A DNA stretch of 64,000 nt from JALZMG01 sp963844175 (GCA_963844175.1 CAWJNE010000012.1:1-64000), one strand, 5' to 3'; shown: positions 1 to 9,435, counted from the stretch's first letter. The notes: generated by a model not told the origin, from the sequence alone. Made by a program: numbers and translations.

Positions 1-2
1 GG

Positions 3-74
3 TGCGCCCCCAGGGATTCGAACCCTGAACCAATGGATTAAGAGTCCACTGCTCTGCCGTTGAGCTAGAGGCGC
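3..74 (-). tRNA. tRNA-Lys (anticodon CUU)
   Basis: The reverse strand folds as a cloverleaf. The acceptor arm pairs GCGCCTC with GGGGCGC, the T-loop reads GGTTCGAATCC, and the anticodon loop CTCTTAA gives anticodon CUU, which decodes AAG lysine codons. The discriminator base is A. It lies 59 bp downstream of tRNA-His on the same strand, so the two may share a transcript. Confidence 0.95.
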
Positions 75-132
75 TGGCGGCCCGGCAGTGTACGGCCGGC
101 GTCGTGCCGAGCCGCCACCACCGGGCGTATGG

Positions 133-208
133 GGTGAGCGAGGGGACTTGAACCCCCGACCTCCAGGGCCACAACCTGGCGCTCTAACCGAGCTGAGCTA
201 CGCCCACC
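133..208 (-). tRNA. tRNA-His (anticodon GUG)
   Basis: The reverse strand folds as a cloverleaf with acceptor pair GTGGGCG/CGCTCAC. The anticodon loop TTGTGGC gives GUG for histidine. The extra G at position -1 opposite C73, diagnostic of histidine tRNA, is present at 208 and 133. The T-arm reads GGGGGTTCAAGTCCCC. Confidence 0.95.
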
Positions 209-318
209 ATGGGACGTGCCAGTCTGCCACCTCGCCCTGCGCACCACACCGCTGGTTCGCCGTGGCGGCTTCCGGGCCCGCACCGACGACATGACTGACT
301 GGCGCATAGCCTCCGCCG

Positions 319-1257
319 ATGCCGCTCGACCCGAACACCAAGGCCCTGCTCGACCAGATGGAGGCGCTCGGCGCGCCACCGGTGTGGAAGCTGGAGGTCG
401 ATCAGGCCCGGGCCTCGATGAACGCCATGGTGGCCATGATGGGCCCCGGCGAGGACGTCGCCGAGGTCCGGGACCGCACGATCGACGCCGCCGGCCAGGA
501 GCTGCCGGTGCGGATCTATCGCCCCACCGAGGTCGGTGCCGGTCCGGCGCCGGCGCTCGTCTTCTACCACGGCGGCGGGTTCGTGATCGGCGGTCTCGAC
601 ACGCACGATCGCGACTGCCGAGCGCTCGCCAACCGGGGCGGGTGCGTCGTGATCTCCGTCGACTACCGGCTGGCACCCGAGCACCCGTTCCCGGCCGCCG
701 TCGACGACGCCGCGGCGGCGCTGCGCTGGGTCGTCGAGCACGCCGACGACATCGGCGTCGACGCCGACCGCCTCGCCATCGGCGGCGACTCTGCCGGCGG
801 CAACATCAGCGCGGTCACCGCCCTGTGGGCCCGCGACGAGGGGATCCCGCTGCGCCTGCAGCTGCTCATCTACCCGGCCGTCGACTCGTCGGGCGACTAC
901 CCGTCGAGGGTCGAGAACGCCAGCGGCTACCTGCTCGACCAGGAGTCGATGGAGTGGTTCACCGAGCACTACTTCGGACCGGTCACCGACCGTGACGACT
1001 GGCGGGCGGCACCCATGCGCGCCGCCCGTCACGACGGCGTCGCGCCGGCACTGGTGATCACCGCCGAGTACGACCCACTGCGCGACGAGGGCGAGGCCTA
1101 CGCGGCGAAGCTCGAGGCCGCGGGCGTGCCGGCGACCGCCACCCGGTACGACGGGATGGTCCACGGTTTCTTCGGCTTCGGAGCGATCGTGCCCGCCGCG
1201 CTCCCTGCCGTCGACGAAGCGGGCGCGGCGCTACGCGCCGCCCTCCACGCGACCTGA
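319..1257 (+). CDS. alpha/beta hydrolase, HSL-type esterase
   Basis: This 312-aa protein is a serine esterase of the hormone-sensitive-lipase group, which hydrolyses short acyl esters. The oxyanion-hole motif HGGG starts at residue 84, the nucleophile motif GDSAGG has its serine at about 158, and the acid (EYDPLRDEG) and histidine (GMVHGFF, about 282) follow in the expected order. The length is normal for the family. No signal peptide is visible, so it is probably cytoplasmic. It converges on the aminotransferase gene with only a 10-bp gap. The natural substrate cannot be told from sequence. Confidence 0.9.
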   Translation: MPLDPNTKALLDQMEALGAPPVWKLEVDQARASMNAMVAMMGPGEDVAEVRDRTIDAAGQELPVRIYRPTEVGAGPAPALVFYHGGGFVIGGLDTHDRDCRALANRGGCVVISVDYRLAPEHPFPAAVDDAAAALRWVVEHADDIGVDADRLAIGGDSAGGNISAVTALWARDEGIPLRLQLLIYPAVDSSGDYPSRVENASGYLLDQESMEWFTEHYFGPVTDRDDWRAAPMRAARHDGVAPALVITAEYDPLRDEGEAYAAKLEAAGVPATATRYDGMVHGFFGFGAIVPAALPAVDEAGAALRAALHAT

Positions 1258-1267
1258 CCGAGCGAGC

Positions 1268-2425
1268 TCAACCGGCGGCCATCGCCGCCACGATGCGCTC
1301 GAGGACCGCCGGACCGGTGGCGAAGTTGAGCCGGGCGAACCCGACGCCCGGCGGTCCGAACCGCGGGCCGGAGCTGACCTCGACCCCCCGCTGTCGAAAC
1401 ACCTCGGCCGGGTCGTCGCCGAGGCCGAGTCGCCGGCAATCGAGCCAGGCCAGGTACGTGGCGTCGGGCACGGCGTAGCCCACCTCGGGCAGGTGGGCGG
1501 CCAGCAGACCGACGAGGCGGTGGCGGTTGGCGTCGAGCTGGCCGCCGACGGCCGCTTGCCACGCGTCGCCGTGCTCCCACGCCGCTTCGGTCGCCGCCAC
1601 GCCCATCACGTTCGGTGCGCCGAGGTAGTGCGGCGGCAGCGCCCGCAGTGCGGCGTGCAGGTCAGGACTGCCGGCGTGGAGGACCGCCCAGCGCATCCCG
1701 GCGAGGTTGAACGCCTTCGACGCCGACGTGACGGTGACGGTCCGCGCCTCGACCTCCGGGCCGAGGGCGGCGAAGGGGACGTGCACGTGCGGGGGGTGGA
1801 CGAGCTCGGCGTGGACCTCGTCGCTGACGACCGGGAGTCCGTGGCGGGCGGCGATCTCCGCCAGCCGCTCCAGCTCGTCGCGGTCGAAGACGTGCCCGGT
1901 CGGGTTCTGGGGGTGGCAGAGGAGCAGCAGGTGGGCCGGCTCGGCGGCGAGCCGCCGGTCGAGCTCGTCGTGGTCGAACGCCCACCTCCCGTCGACCAGC
2001 TCGGCCGTGACGTCGAGGCGGCGTCGTCCCATCTTCTCGATCGCCGCCAGGAACGGGTAGTAGGCCGGGAGGTGGACGACGATCCGGTCACCCGGTCGGG
2101 TCAGGTGGTGGATCGCCGCCACGACGCCCTGCATCACGTCGGCCAGCTCGTGCAGCCGCCCCACGTCGGGCTCCCAGCCGAAACGCTGCGCCATCCGCCC
2201 GGCGAAGCGCTGGGGCAGCGCCGACCGGCCGATCCCCGGCCAGTTCGGGTAGCCGAGGTCGGTCGTCGCCACGGCGGTGAGGCGCTCGACGATCGGCGCG
2301 GCGACGGGGAAGTCCATGTCGGCGACCCAGGCCGCCAGCCGCCCGTCGACGCTGGCCCACTTCGTGCCCGGTCGGGCGCGCACCTCGTCGACCGTCAGGT
2401 CGCCGAAGCCATCACGTCCCGCCAT
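1268..2425 (-). CDS. PatB/MalY-type PLP-dependent C-S lyase or aminotransferase
   Basis: This 385-aa fold-type I PLP enzyme resembles the PatB/MalY cystathionine beta-lyase group. Visible features are an N-terminal KWASVDGRLAAWVADMDFP segment typical of the group, the substrate region CHPQNPTG, the SDEVH motif and the PLP lysine in SASKAFNLAGMRW. The ATG at 2425 opens the conserved N-terminus; reading further upstream gives only arginine-rich noise. It diverges from the FAD oxidoreductase over just 26 bp, so the two promoters must overlap. A beta-lyase role on cystathionine or related cysteine conjugates is inferred from the family. Confidence 0.88.
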   Translation of the reverse strand: MAGRDGFGDLTVDEVRARPGTKWASVDGRLAAWVADMDFPVAAPIVERLTAVATTDLGYPNWPGIGRSALPQRFAGRMAQRFGWEPDVGRLHELADVMQGVVAAIHHLTRPGDRIVVHLPAYYPFLAAIEKMGRRRLDVTAELVDGRWAFDHDELDRRLAAEPAHLLLLCHPQNPTGHVFDRDELERLAEIAARHGLPVVSDEVHAELVHPPHVHVPFAALGPEVEARTVTVTSASKAFNLAGMRWAVLHAGSPDLHAALRALPPHYLGAPNVMGVAATEAAWEHGDAWQAAVGGQLDANRHRLVGLLAAHLPEVGYAVPDATYLAWLDCRRLGLGDDPAEVFRQRGVEVSSGPRFGPPGVGFARLNFATGPAVLERIVAAMAAG

Positions 2426-2451
2426 CGATCGAATGCTGGCACGATGCCCCG

Positions 2452-3865
2452 ATGATCGACGACCGGCGCCACCTCGACGCCATCGCCGACGCCGACCTGT
2501 TCCCGTACTGGTACGACGACGTCGACCAACCCGACTCCAACCCGACGCTGGTGCGCAACGAGAGCTGCGACCTGTGCGTCGTCGGGGGCGGCTACACGGG
2601 GCTCTGGACGGCGATCGTGGCCAAGGAGCGTGACCCCGAACGGGACGTGGTGCTGATCGACGCCGCTCGAGATCGGGTCGGCCGCCAGTGGCCGCAACGG
2701 CGGGTTCATGGAGTCGACCCTGACGCACGGCGTCGCCAACGGGCAGGAGCGCTTCCCCGCCGAGCTCGAGCTGCTGGAGCAGCTCGGTCTCGAGAACCTG
2801 GACGCCATCGAGAACGCCATCCACCGGTACGACATCGACTGCGACTTCGAGCGCACGGGCGTGATCGACGTGGCCACGACGGAGCACGCGCCGAGCTACC
2901 TGGCGGAGTTGCGGGCCGAGGAGGCCGACCTGCGCCGCCTGGGCCAGGACGCCCGGTGGCTCGACGCCGACGCGATGCGCGCCGAGGTCGACTCCCCCAC
3001 CTACACCGGCGGCCTGTGGCGGATCGGCCGGGCCGCGCTGGTCGACCCGGCCCGATTGGCCTGGGGGTTGAAGTCGGCCGCCGAGCGCCTCGGCGTGCGG
3101 ATCTACGAGGACACCAAGGCGATCCGCCTCGATCGCGACGGCATCGGCGTGCTCGTCGTGACGCCGCTGGCATCGGTGCGGGCGGCGCGCGTCGCCCTCG
3201 GCACCAACGCCTCGCGACCACTGCTGCGCCGGCTGCGCCACTACATCGCGCCGGTCTACGACTACTGCATGGTCACGGAGCCGCTCACCGACGCCCAGCT
3301 GGCGAGCATCGGGTGGCGCAACCGCCAGGGCCTCTCCGACATCCCGAACCAGTTCCACTACTACCGACTGACCGAGGACAACCGGATCCTGTGGGGCGGC
3401 TACGACGCCGTCTACTACTGGCGCGGCCGGGTGGCCGCCGAGCTGGAGAGCCGGCCGGCGACGTGGGCCAAGTTGAGCGCCCACTTCTTCGCCACGTTCC
3501 CTCAGCTCGAGGGCGTGCGCTTCAGCCACATCTGGGGCGGGGCGATCGACACGTGCAGCCGCTTCTGCGTGTTCTGGGGCACGGCGATGTCCGGCCGCGT
3601 GGCGTACGCCCTCGGCTACACGGGGCTGGGCGTGGCATCGACCCGTTTCGGCGCCTCCGTGATGCTCGACGTCCTGGACGGTGAGCGCACGGTGGCGTCG
3701 TCGACCGACTTCGTCAACAGCCGGCCACTGCCGTTCCCGCCCGAGCCGTTCCGCTTCCTCGGCATCCAAGCGACGCGGTGGTCGCTGGACCGGGAGGATC
3801 GCAGCGGGAAGCGCAACCTGTGGCTGCGCACCCTCGACCGTCTCGGGCTCGGCTTCGACAGCTGA
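2452..3865 (+). pseudogene. DadA-like FAD-dependent oxidoreductase, frameshifted
   Basis: Two frames together make one FAD-dependent amine or amino-acid oxidoreductase of about 470 residues. The first frame (2452 to about 2668) ends in the dinucleotide-binding fold with VVGGGYTGLWTAI and the strand DVVLIDAA. The second frame then continues EIGSAASGRNGGFMEST, the conserved FAD-domain loop, and runs cleanly to a TGA at 3865. Omitting the single C near 2668 joins DAA to EIGSAASGRNGGF with no residue lost, so one inserted base explains the break. The rest shows normal codon use, so this is either a very recent mutation or an assembly error. If intact it would oxidise an amine or sarcosine-like substrate; the substrate is unknown. 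Confidence 0.85.
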
Positions 3866-3928
3866 CTGCCCGGAAGCAGGGCCGCGGGAGGGAGGAGGGG
3901 CGTTCCGGGCGACCGGTAGGTTGCCCGC

Positions 3929-4153
3929 ATGGACCCGCACGATCACGCCCACGACGACGATCCGGCCGGGCCGACCGAGCGCCCGGCCGACCCCGAGGTC
4001 CCTGAGGCCGACGGGCTCGAGCAGGAGCGCGAGGTCACCGAGGGCCAGCACCTGAACCCCGTCACCCGCGACCCCGAGGTCGCCGAGGCCGACGCCATCG
4101 AGCAGGCGATGGACCTGCCGGGCGACGTCGACGAGGAGCGCAGCGCGGGCTGA
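3929..4153 (+). CDS. small acidic protein with two EAD/EQ repeats
   Basis: This 74-aa protein is strongly acidic and rich in Asp, Glu and Pro, with no cysteine and no membrane segment. It holds two copies of one pattern, DPEVPEADGLEQEREV and DPEVAEADAIEQAMDL. Short acidic proteins with EAD..EQ repeats occur in Actinobacteria and have no established function that I know of. The internal repetition argues for real coding. It stands alone 63 bp after the oxidoreductase and converges on the ABC operon. Confidence 0.65.
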   Translation: MDPHDHAHDDDPAGPTERPADPEVPEADGLEQEREVTEGQHLNPVTRDPEVAEADAIEQAMDLPGDVDEERSAG

Positions 4154-4188
4154 TCGGCTGCCGCAGTCGGACGGGAGGGCTCAGCGGG

Positions 4189-5007
4189 TCAGTCCGAGGC
4201 GCCGACGAGGCGAAGGTGGCGCATCCGCCAGGAGGCGATGGCCAGCGCCACCGCCGAAACGATCGCCAACCGCACGATCGCCCCGCCGCCCTGCGGGATG
4301 CCCTCCCGGACGAGACGGTTGGGCACGTCGAAGTCGATGAGGCCGACGTACACGGCGCGGCCCTCCCACGTCGGCGACAGCTGGGCGATGCCGGTCAGCG
4401 CCGTCCCCAGCAGGCGCTCGATCAGGAACACGAACGCCAACGACCACACGGCCGTCCGCCGGCTGATGCAGGCGATGGCGACGAAGACGGCGACGTACGA
4501 CACCGACTCGGCGGCGGCGGCCACGAAGGCCGGCCACGCCCGCCCCGGGGCGCCGGCGGCGACGGCCGCCAGTGCGCACGCCGGTGCGATCGTCACCAGG
4601 GCGACCATCGATCCCCCGATCCAGCGCCCGACGACCAGCTCCCACGTCGGACCGGGCGACCGCCACGTGAAGTGGAACGTCCCGGCGCGCAGCTCCGCCC
4701 CGAGCACGGCGTCGCCGATCACCAGTGCGGCGATCGGCACCATCAGCCCGAAGATGCCCTCGGCGGCGACGTTGGAGAATCCCCGCTCGACGTTGCTGTA
4801 CACCGCTCGGGCGAGCAGCCCGAACAGCACCACGCCGCCGCAGGCGCCCAGAACCGCCGCCCACCGGCGCGGCGGGATGCAGGAACGCAGCGTGTAGGCG
4901 ATCACGGTCAGCAGGCGCGGGCGGGCCCGACGCCGGGCGATCGGCGCCGCCGTGTCCGGGATGGAGCGGGTGGCGCCCGGGGTCGGCGGCGCCAGCTCGC
5001 CGGTCAT
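4189..5007 (-). CDS. ABC transporter permease (ABC-2 type)
   Basis: This 272-aa polytopic membrane protein has hydrophobic segments spaced across the chain, for example in AAVLGACGGVVLFGLLARAV, GIFGLMVPIAALVIGDAVLG and VALVTIAPACALAAVAAG. The GTFHFTWRSPG loop after the second helix resembles ABC-2 permeases. It is the last gene of a four-gene operon (7770 to 4189), and its ATG overlaps the stop of the upstream ATPase gene by four bases, so the two should act as a pair. The substrate is unknown; drug, lipid or polysaccharide export are the family options. Confidence 0.82.
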   Translation of the reverse strand: MTGELAPPTPGATRSIPDTAAPIARRRARPRLLTVIAYTLRSCIPPRRWAAVLGACGGVVLFGLLARAVYSNVERGFSNVAAEGIFGLMVPIAALVIGDAVLGAELRAGTFHFTWRSPGPTWELVVGRWIGGSMVALVTIAPACALAAVAAGAPGRAWPAFVAAAAESVSYVAVFVAIACISRRTAVWSLAFVFLIERLLGTALTGIAQLSPTWEGRAVYVGLIDFDVPNRLVREGIPQGGGAIVRLAIVSAVALAIASWRMRHLRLVGASD

Positions 5008-5966
5008 CGGACGAGCTCCCGGAACATGCTCTCCAACGAGTCGTCGAGCGCGCGCACCTCGAGCAACCGGACGTCGTTGTCGTGGGCGATGCGGGCCAGC
5101 GCGATCGCGACGTCGCGCGTCTGGCTCGTCTGCACCACCAGGCCGTCACGCGACCCGTCGATCGTCACGCCCGCCACGGAGTCCAGTCCAACCAGGGAGG
5201 CGGCCAGGCGTCGCACGTCCGTCGCCCGCACGAGCACGTGGCGCGGCCGGTCGTCCATCGCGTCACGGATGGCCCGGTGCCCGCCGGCGGCGGCGAGGCG
5301 GCCGTGCACCACGACGACGACCCGCTCGGCCAGCCGCTCGACCTCCCCCAGCACGTGTGAGCTGACGATGACGGTGCGACCCTGACGACCGAGCGTCGAG
5401 AACAGCTCGATCAGCCGCAACCGCTGTACCGGGTCGGCACCGTTCAAGGGCTCGTCGAGGACGAGGACGTGCGGATCGGTCACCAGTGCGGCGGCGATCT
5501 TGGTGCGCTGGCGCATCCCCTTGCTGAAGCCGTCGACGCGGCGGTCGCCGACGCCGAGCAGCCCGACCACGTCGAGCGAACGCTCGGGCGCGTCGCGATC
5601 CTCCACCCGGTGGAGGTCGGCGACGTAGCGCACGAACTGGCGCGCCGTCAGGGCTGGTGGGACGGCCTCGTCCTCGGGCACCAGCGCCATCCGGCGGTGA
5701 ACGGCGCGGCGCCGGCGTGGGTCCAGCCCCTCGATGCGGATGGCGCCCTGGTTGACCGGGATCATGCCCGTCATCGCCCGCATCAGCGTCGTCTTGCCGG
5801 CGCCGTTCGGCCCGAGCAGGCCGGTGACGCCCGGGCCGAACGAGCAGTTCACCTCCGACAGCGCGACCTTCTGGCCGAACCAGACCGAGACGTCGTCGAT
5901 CTCCACCGTGGGATCGGCGACGAACGCCGGATCCCGACGCTCGCCCTCGGCGACGACCGCGCTCAC
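5004..5966 (-). CDS. ABC transporter ATP-binding protein
   Basis: This 320-aa nucleotide-binding subunit has Walker A GPNGAGKTT, the signature region in FSKGMRQRTKIA, Walker B VLVLDEPLNGADP and the switch histidine in VIVSSHVLGEVE. The C-terminal 90 residues form the extra domain common in ABC-2 exporter ATPases. I chose the GTG at 5966 because it overlaps the permease stop as GTGA; an ATG at 5978 would add four residues. It powers the paired permease encoded directly downstream. Confidence 0.9.
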   Translation of the reverse strand: MSAVVAEGERRDPAFVADPTVEIDDVSVWFGQKVALSEVNCSFGPGVTGLLGPNGAGKTTLMRAMTGMIPVNQGAIRIEGLDPRRRRAVHRRMALVPEDEAVPPALTARQFVRYVADLHRVEDRDAPERSLDVVGLLGVGDRRVDGFSKGMRQRTKIAAALVTDPHVLVLDEPLNGADPVQRLRLIELFSTLGRQGRTVIVSSHVLGEVERLAERVVVVVHGRLAAAGGHRAIRDAMDDRPRHVLVRATDVRRLAASLVGLDSVAGVTIDGSRDGLVVQTSQTRDVAIALARIAHDNDVRLLEVRALDDSLESMFRELVR

Positions 5967-6856
5967 CGCTCGACCCATCGGTAGCGGCGCAGCAGGACGG
6001 CGGCGAAGGCCACCAGGACGACCACGTAGACGGCCAGCGCGACCCACCCACCGTGCTCCACGCCGCCGAGCGGCGAGTCCGGGTCGACGTTGCCGAGGAA
6101 GATGACGTCGCGCAGGTAGAGGGGCAGGGCGAGCACGTTGATGACGGCGGCCATCGATCCGCCCTCCCGCTCGAAGTCGCGCAGGAGGACCGCGGCGGTG
6201 ACCGACGTGACCAGGAACAGCCCGATGATCGTCGCCCCCGCCACGATCCGACGGTCGGTGAGCGCCGAGATCGCCACCCCGATGATGGCGTAGTAGGCGG
6301 CGAGCAACGTGACCGCCGCCGGCACCTTCCAGAGCACGTCCAGGTTGGCCGTGAAGTAGTCGAGCGAGCTGTCGCTGACGAGCATGTTGCCGACGAACAG
6401 CACCACCTGTGGCAGGAACGAGAAGGCGAAGAGGATGGAGAAGATCGCCCCGAACTTCGCCACCGCGTAGTCGAAGCCGGTCAACGGGCGGGAGAACATC
6501 AGCGGCAGGACGCGCTGGCGCCGGTCGGGGCAGATGACGTCCGGGCAAACGATGGCCACGAACAGCAGTAGTGCCGCCGACACCCCGACGTACTCGCGAT
6601 ACGTGACGATCTCGATGCGGTCGACGAACCGGTTGCGCGTCACGTAGCCGACGCCGACGTTGACGATCGCCGGGATCGTGACGATGCCGAGCAGGACGAA
6701 CGGCGCCACCTTCTGGCGCCACGAGCGGCGCAGGCCGAGCGCCCGGCGGATCGTCGCCCGGTAGAGCGCGAACGTCGCCGCACCGCGCTGCCCGCGCGGC
6801 CCGGCGTACGGCCGGTAGCCGCGGTCGTACACCGCACCGGCGTCGAAGAGGGTCAC
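5963..6856 (-). CDS. ABC transporter permease (ABC-2 type)
   Basis: This 297-aa integral membrane protein begins with the N-terminal pattern YDRGYRPYAGPRGQRG, seen in ABC-2 permeases of actinobacterial exporters. Hydrophobic helices include VAPFVLLGIVTIPAIVNVGV, ISILFAFSFLPQVVLFVGNM and a C-terminal VALAVYVVVLVAFAAVLL. It lies between two ATPase genes and overlaps both by four bases (ATGA upstream, GTGA downstream). The operon therefore encodes two ATPase-permease pairs that may form one heteromeric exporter. Confidence 0.85.
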   Translation of the reverse strand: MTLFDAGAVYDRGYRPYAGPRGQRGAATFALYRATIRRALGLRRSWRQKVAPFVLLGIVTIPAIVNVGVGYVTRNRFVDRIEIVTYREYVGVSAALLLFVAIVCPDVICPDRRQRVLPLMFSRPLTGFDYAVAKFGAIFSILFAFSFLPQVVLFVGNMLVSDSSLDYFTANLDVLWKVPAAVTLLAAYYAIIGVAISALTDRRIVAGATIIGLFLVTSVTAAVLLRDFEREGGSMAAVINVLALPLYLRDVIFLGNVDPDSPLGGVEHGGWVALAVYVVVLVAFAAVLLRRYRWVER

Positions 6857-7770
6857 GAACCGGTCCGGACGCGGTCGAGGAACACCTCGTCGAGCGAGGT
6901 GAGTCGGCTGGTCAGGCGGTACAGGGGCAACCCGAGCTCGGCGACGACGTCACGCAGGCGATCGAGGTCGGCGTCTCCGTCGATGGCGACCTCGACGACA
7001 CCGTCGTCGACCGTCGCGTCGAGGGCGATCCGGCGCAGGCCGGCGACCAGCTCGGCCGACTGCACCCCGACGTCGACGGTCACGGACCCCGTGCGCTCGA
7101 GCAGCGACTCGGTCGCACCGGCGACGACGAGCCGCCCGGCGTCGATCATCACGACGTGGTCGCACACGAGCTGCACGTCGTCGAGCAGGTGCGTGGCCAT
7201 GACCGCCGAGATGCCGAACTCGCGCAGCCGGGCGACGAGGGCCAGCATCTCCTCACGACCCATCGGGTCGAGTCCGGCCGTCGGTTCGTCGAGCAGGACC
7301 AGCTCGGGGTCGCCGACCAGCGCCTGGGCCAGCTTGGTGCGCTGGCGCATGCCGGTCGAGAAGCCGCCGATCGGGCGGAAGCGGGCCTCGTCGAGACCGA
7401 CCAGGTCGAGGATGTCCGAGGCGCGCTGGCGGGCCGCACGCGGCGGCAGGCCGCCGAGCTCGCCGAACGTGGCCACCACGTCGGCGGCGGTCTGGTCGAG
7501 CGGGAGGCAGTCGTGCTCGGGCATGTACCCGAGGCGGGCACGGATGCCGATCGGGTCGGAGGCGACGTCGCGGCCGTTGACCTCGATCGAACCCGCCGTC
7601 GGGTGGGCGAGGCCGAGCAGCAGCCGGAACAGCGTCGTCTTGCCCGCACCGTTGGCGCCGACCAGGCCGACGGAACCGCGCGGGACCTCGATCGTCAGGT
7701 CGTCGAGGGCCGTGACGCCGGGGTAGCGCTTGGTCAGCCCGTCGATGCGCAGCAGCGGTCCGGCATCCAC
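6853..7770 (-). CDS. ABC transporter ATP-binding protein, first gene of the double ABC operon
   Basis: This 305-aa ATPase shows Walker A GANGAGKTT, signature FSTGMRQRTKLAQ, Walker B LVLLDEPTAGLDP and switch histidine in MATHLLDDV. It is only moderately similar to the second ATPase of the operon, so the duplication is old. Its ATG at 7770 follows the ThpR remnant on the same strand by 45 bp. It probably energises the permease immediately downstream, whose start overlaps its stop as ATGA. Confidence 0.9.
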   Translation of the reverse strand: MDAGPLLRIDGLTKRYPGVTALDDLTIEVPRGSVGLVGANGAGKTTLFRLLLGLAHPTAGSIEVNGRDVASDPIGIRARLGYMPEHDCLPLDQTAADVVATFGELGGLPPRAARQRASDILDLVGLDEARFRPIGGFSTGMRQRTKLAQALVGDPELVLLDEPTAGLDPMGREEMLALVARLREFGISAVMATHLLDDVQLVCDHVVMIDAGRLVVAGATESLLERTGSVTVDVGVQSAELVAGLRRIALDATVDDGVVEVAIDGDADLDRLRDVVAELGLPLYRLTSRLTSLDEVFLDRVRTGS

Positions 7771-7815
7771 GGCGACATGGAGTCTGCCAGAGGATCCGCC
7801 GGCGCGGCCGGCGCC

Positions 7816-8348
7816 TCAGCCCGTCGGCCAGCGGGCGACGAGGTCGTAGCTGGCGCCGGACGGCGACAGCGTGCTGCGGGCGAGGACCACCTCGGCGACG
7901 GCGAACTCGCCGTCGACCGGCTGCCCGAGCACGCCGCCAGAATCGGCACCGCGCGGACGGAATTTGGCCAGGGTGATGTGGCCCCTGAAGGCGCGAGACT
8001 CGGGTCGTCGACCGACGTGCCGTGTGGCGTCGACCACCGTCGCCGCGAGGTGGGTCGCTCCCGCCACCGGGGCGATGATGCCGTCGCCTCCCAGGCGTCC
8101 GACGCGCGGCCCGATGACGAGCGTGGCGGCCGGCAGCACGACGCCGTCGAGGACGCGGCGCGCACGTCGCGTGGACGGGCCGAGCCGAGGAAGCGCAGTG
8201 TGACGTGCCAGTTCTCCGGCGGGATCCAACGGACACCTGGTGCGTCCGGGCGCGTCAGCGCGGCGAGCCGTTCGACGATCTCTGGTGGTGGCCAGACGGC
8301 GAGGAACAGCCGGGCGGTCTCGCCGTCCGGTGGCGGCGACGGGGTCAA
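7816..8348 (-). pseudogene. thpR: RNA 2',3'-cyclic phosphodiesterase (ThpR/LigT), frameshifted
   Basis: ThpR opens 2',3'-cyclic phosphates on RNA with two HxTL motifs. The first half (from a TTG at 8348) reads ARLFLAVWPPPEIV and NWHVTLRFLG, holding motif one. The second half, in another frame, reads FRGHITLAKFRPRG, holding motif two. The frames join near 8160 within alternating GC sequence (reading D-V-R then R-V-L-D), which needs loss of two bases or gain of one. Both halves keep the family residues, so the lesion is recent or an assembly error. The TTG start overlaps the TGA of the upstream 49-aa gene (TTGA). Confidence 0.8.
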
Positions 8349-8494
8349 CCGGCGGCGGCGAGGCGCCGGTGCAGGTGGGCGCGCAGCTCGTCGGTGTCGT
8401 AGGACCGGTAGGCGCGACGTTTCCGTTCGGCGGCGACCCCGAACGCCACGACTCCGGCGAGCGTGGCGAGCCCCAGGATCTTCCACAACCGCAC
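8345..8494 (-). CDS. 49-aa single-pass membrane protein
   Basis: A GTG start at 8494 opens a 49-residue peptide beginning MRLWKILGLATLAGV. It has one hydrophobic helix (about residues 4 to 21), then a basic AERKRRAYRSY stretch and a polar tail ending RRLAAAG. Topology should be N-out or a short anchor with a cytoplasmic tail. Its stop codon overlaps the TTG start of thpR, so the two are translationally coupled. I know no function for it. The positive-inside pattern and the coupling support real coding. Confidence 0.6.
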   Translation of the reverse strand: MRLWKILGLATLAGVVAFGVAAERKRRAYRSYDTDELRAHLHRRLAAAG

Positions 8495-8576
8495 GTGCGT
8501 ACAGTACGGCGCAATCCGCCACGTCGTCTTGTTGACCAGGGACGACGCAGCGATCTGGCGTCTGAGCAGGCATCTC

Positions 8577-8605
8577 GTGAATCACTGTTACTCACTGTGA
8601 TTCAC
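8577..8605. repeat. 9-bp inverted repeat with 11-bp spacer
   Basis: GTGAATCAC at 8577-8585 is the exact reverse complement of GTGATTCAC at 8597-8605. It lies 15 bp outside the left end of the putative element, in a stretch with lower GC than its surroundings. It could be a binding site for the integrase or a regulator, or a weak terminator. The 8495-8799 stretch otherwise contains only this repeat and the left direct repeat. Confidence 0.45.
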
Positions 8606-8619
8606 CGCCTCTCATCCCC

Positions 8620-8646
8620 ATGTGCACGGAATGTGCACACCGATCC
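8620..8646 (+). repeat. putative attL-like direct repeat
   Basis: The core TGTGCACGGAATGTGCAC (8621-8638) recurs as TGTGCACAGATTGTGCAC at 13668-13685. With flanks, 23 of 27 positions match. The core is itself a dyad of two GTGCAC boxes, like the paired arm-core sites recognised by tyrosine recombinases. The partner copy abuts the stop codon of a tyrosine integrase, as expected of an attachment site. The match is imperfect, so this end is inferred. Confidence 0.5.
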
Positions 8647-8799
8647 CACCAAGCAAGTGCGCCGACGCCGCCGTCACGTCGCCGACGAGCCAGCACCGAC
8701 AGGAGGCGCTGCTGCCATCCGGGTCTCTTCTACGTGAGACAGTGCCGGAAACAAACGGTCACGGAGCGACTACACGACGGCAACGACCAGGCGCCGAGA

Positions 8800-9435
8800 A
8801 TTGCAGGCGCCATCGACCGTCACTTGGGTTTGCTTGCGGCTGCGGCCGCAGCCGCACTGGTCGGCGCGAAGGTGTTCTCGGTTGCTCGGTTCAACGTCGT
8901 CACCATGCGGGAGATCATCCGATCGGACACCGGCACCGTGTTGCTCGTCACCGGGATCGAGGCGGTGCCGTATCTACTACTCGTGGAGGCCAGCTACGGG
9001 TTGATCTGGGGCTGGATGACCAGTCGGTGGGTTGTCCCGTTTGCCGTTTCTCGGTGTGCTGATCCTTTCGCTAGCGGTGCTGTTGCCCGTGTTTGTTCGC
9101 CACGATCGGTGTCGTCAGCATCAGCGTGTGGACATGGGCGAGCATCGGGCGGGCGAGACGACCCGCGCTGTCAGTCGACGCAAATGCTCGCGCGCAGGTT
9201 GGTCGTCAGATGCTTGCCGCACTCGCGTTCACCGGAATTACTTCTGTTCGCCTTTACCACGCCGTCCTGGCTGCCCAGCGAGACGCTGGTGACGACGACG
9301 ACGTCGCGACCACGCGTGGTGACCGTCCTCGAGACGATGGCGACGAACTGGTAGTGCTCTCCGACGACGGGCGCCAGGTGGAGCGGATATTGACAGATCG
9401 TGTTCGGGATCGCTCACGTTGTGAGGCATCACGAG
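8800..9435 (+). pseudogene. remnant of a polytopic membrane protein, several frameshifts
   Basis: Pieces in all three forward frames read as one membrane protein. In order they are LLAAAAAAALVGAKVFSVARF and VLLVTGIEAVPYLLLV (to about 9038), FLGVLILSLAVLLPVFV (about 9041-9100), VSISVWTWASIGRARRPALS (about 9110-9230), LLLFAFTTPSWLPSETLV (about 9239-9350) and VVLSDDGRQVERILTDR (after 9348). At least four shifts are needed. The fold order (helices, then an extracellular TPSWLPSE stretch, then a short beta-rich tail) resembles hypothetical actinobacterial membrane proteins with no known function. Such dense damage points to true decay. Confidence 0.55.

Noticed and set aside
133..208. The tRNA genes as integration site of the 8.6-kb element
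   Set aside because: The repeats at 8620 and 13667 do not match either tRNA 3' end, and the element is 8 kb away.
2650..2690. Programmed frameshifting in the FAD oxidoreductase
   Set aside because: No slippery heptamer or following pseudoknot is seen, and the other frameshifts in the window share no common motif.
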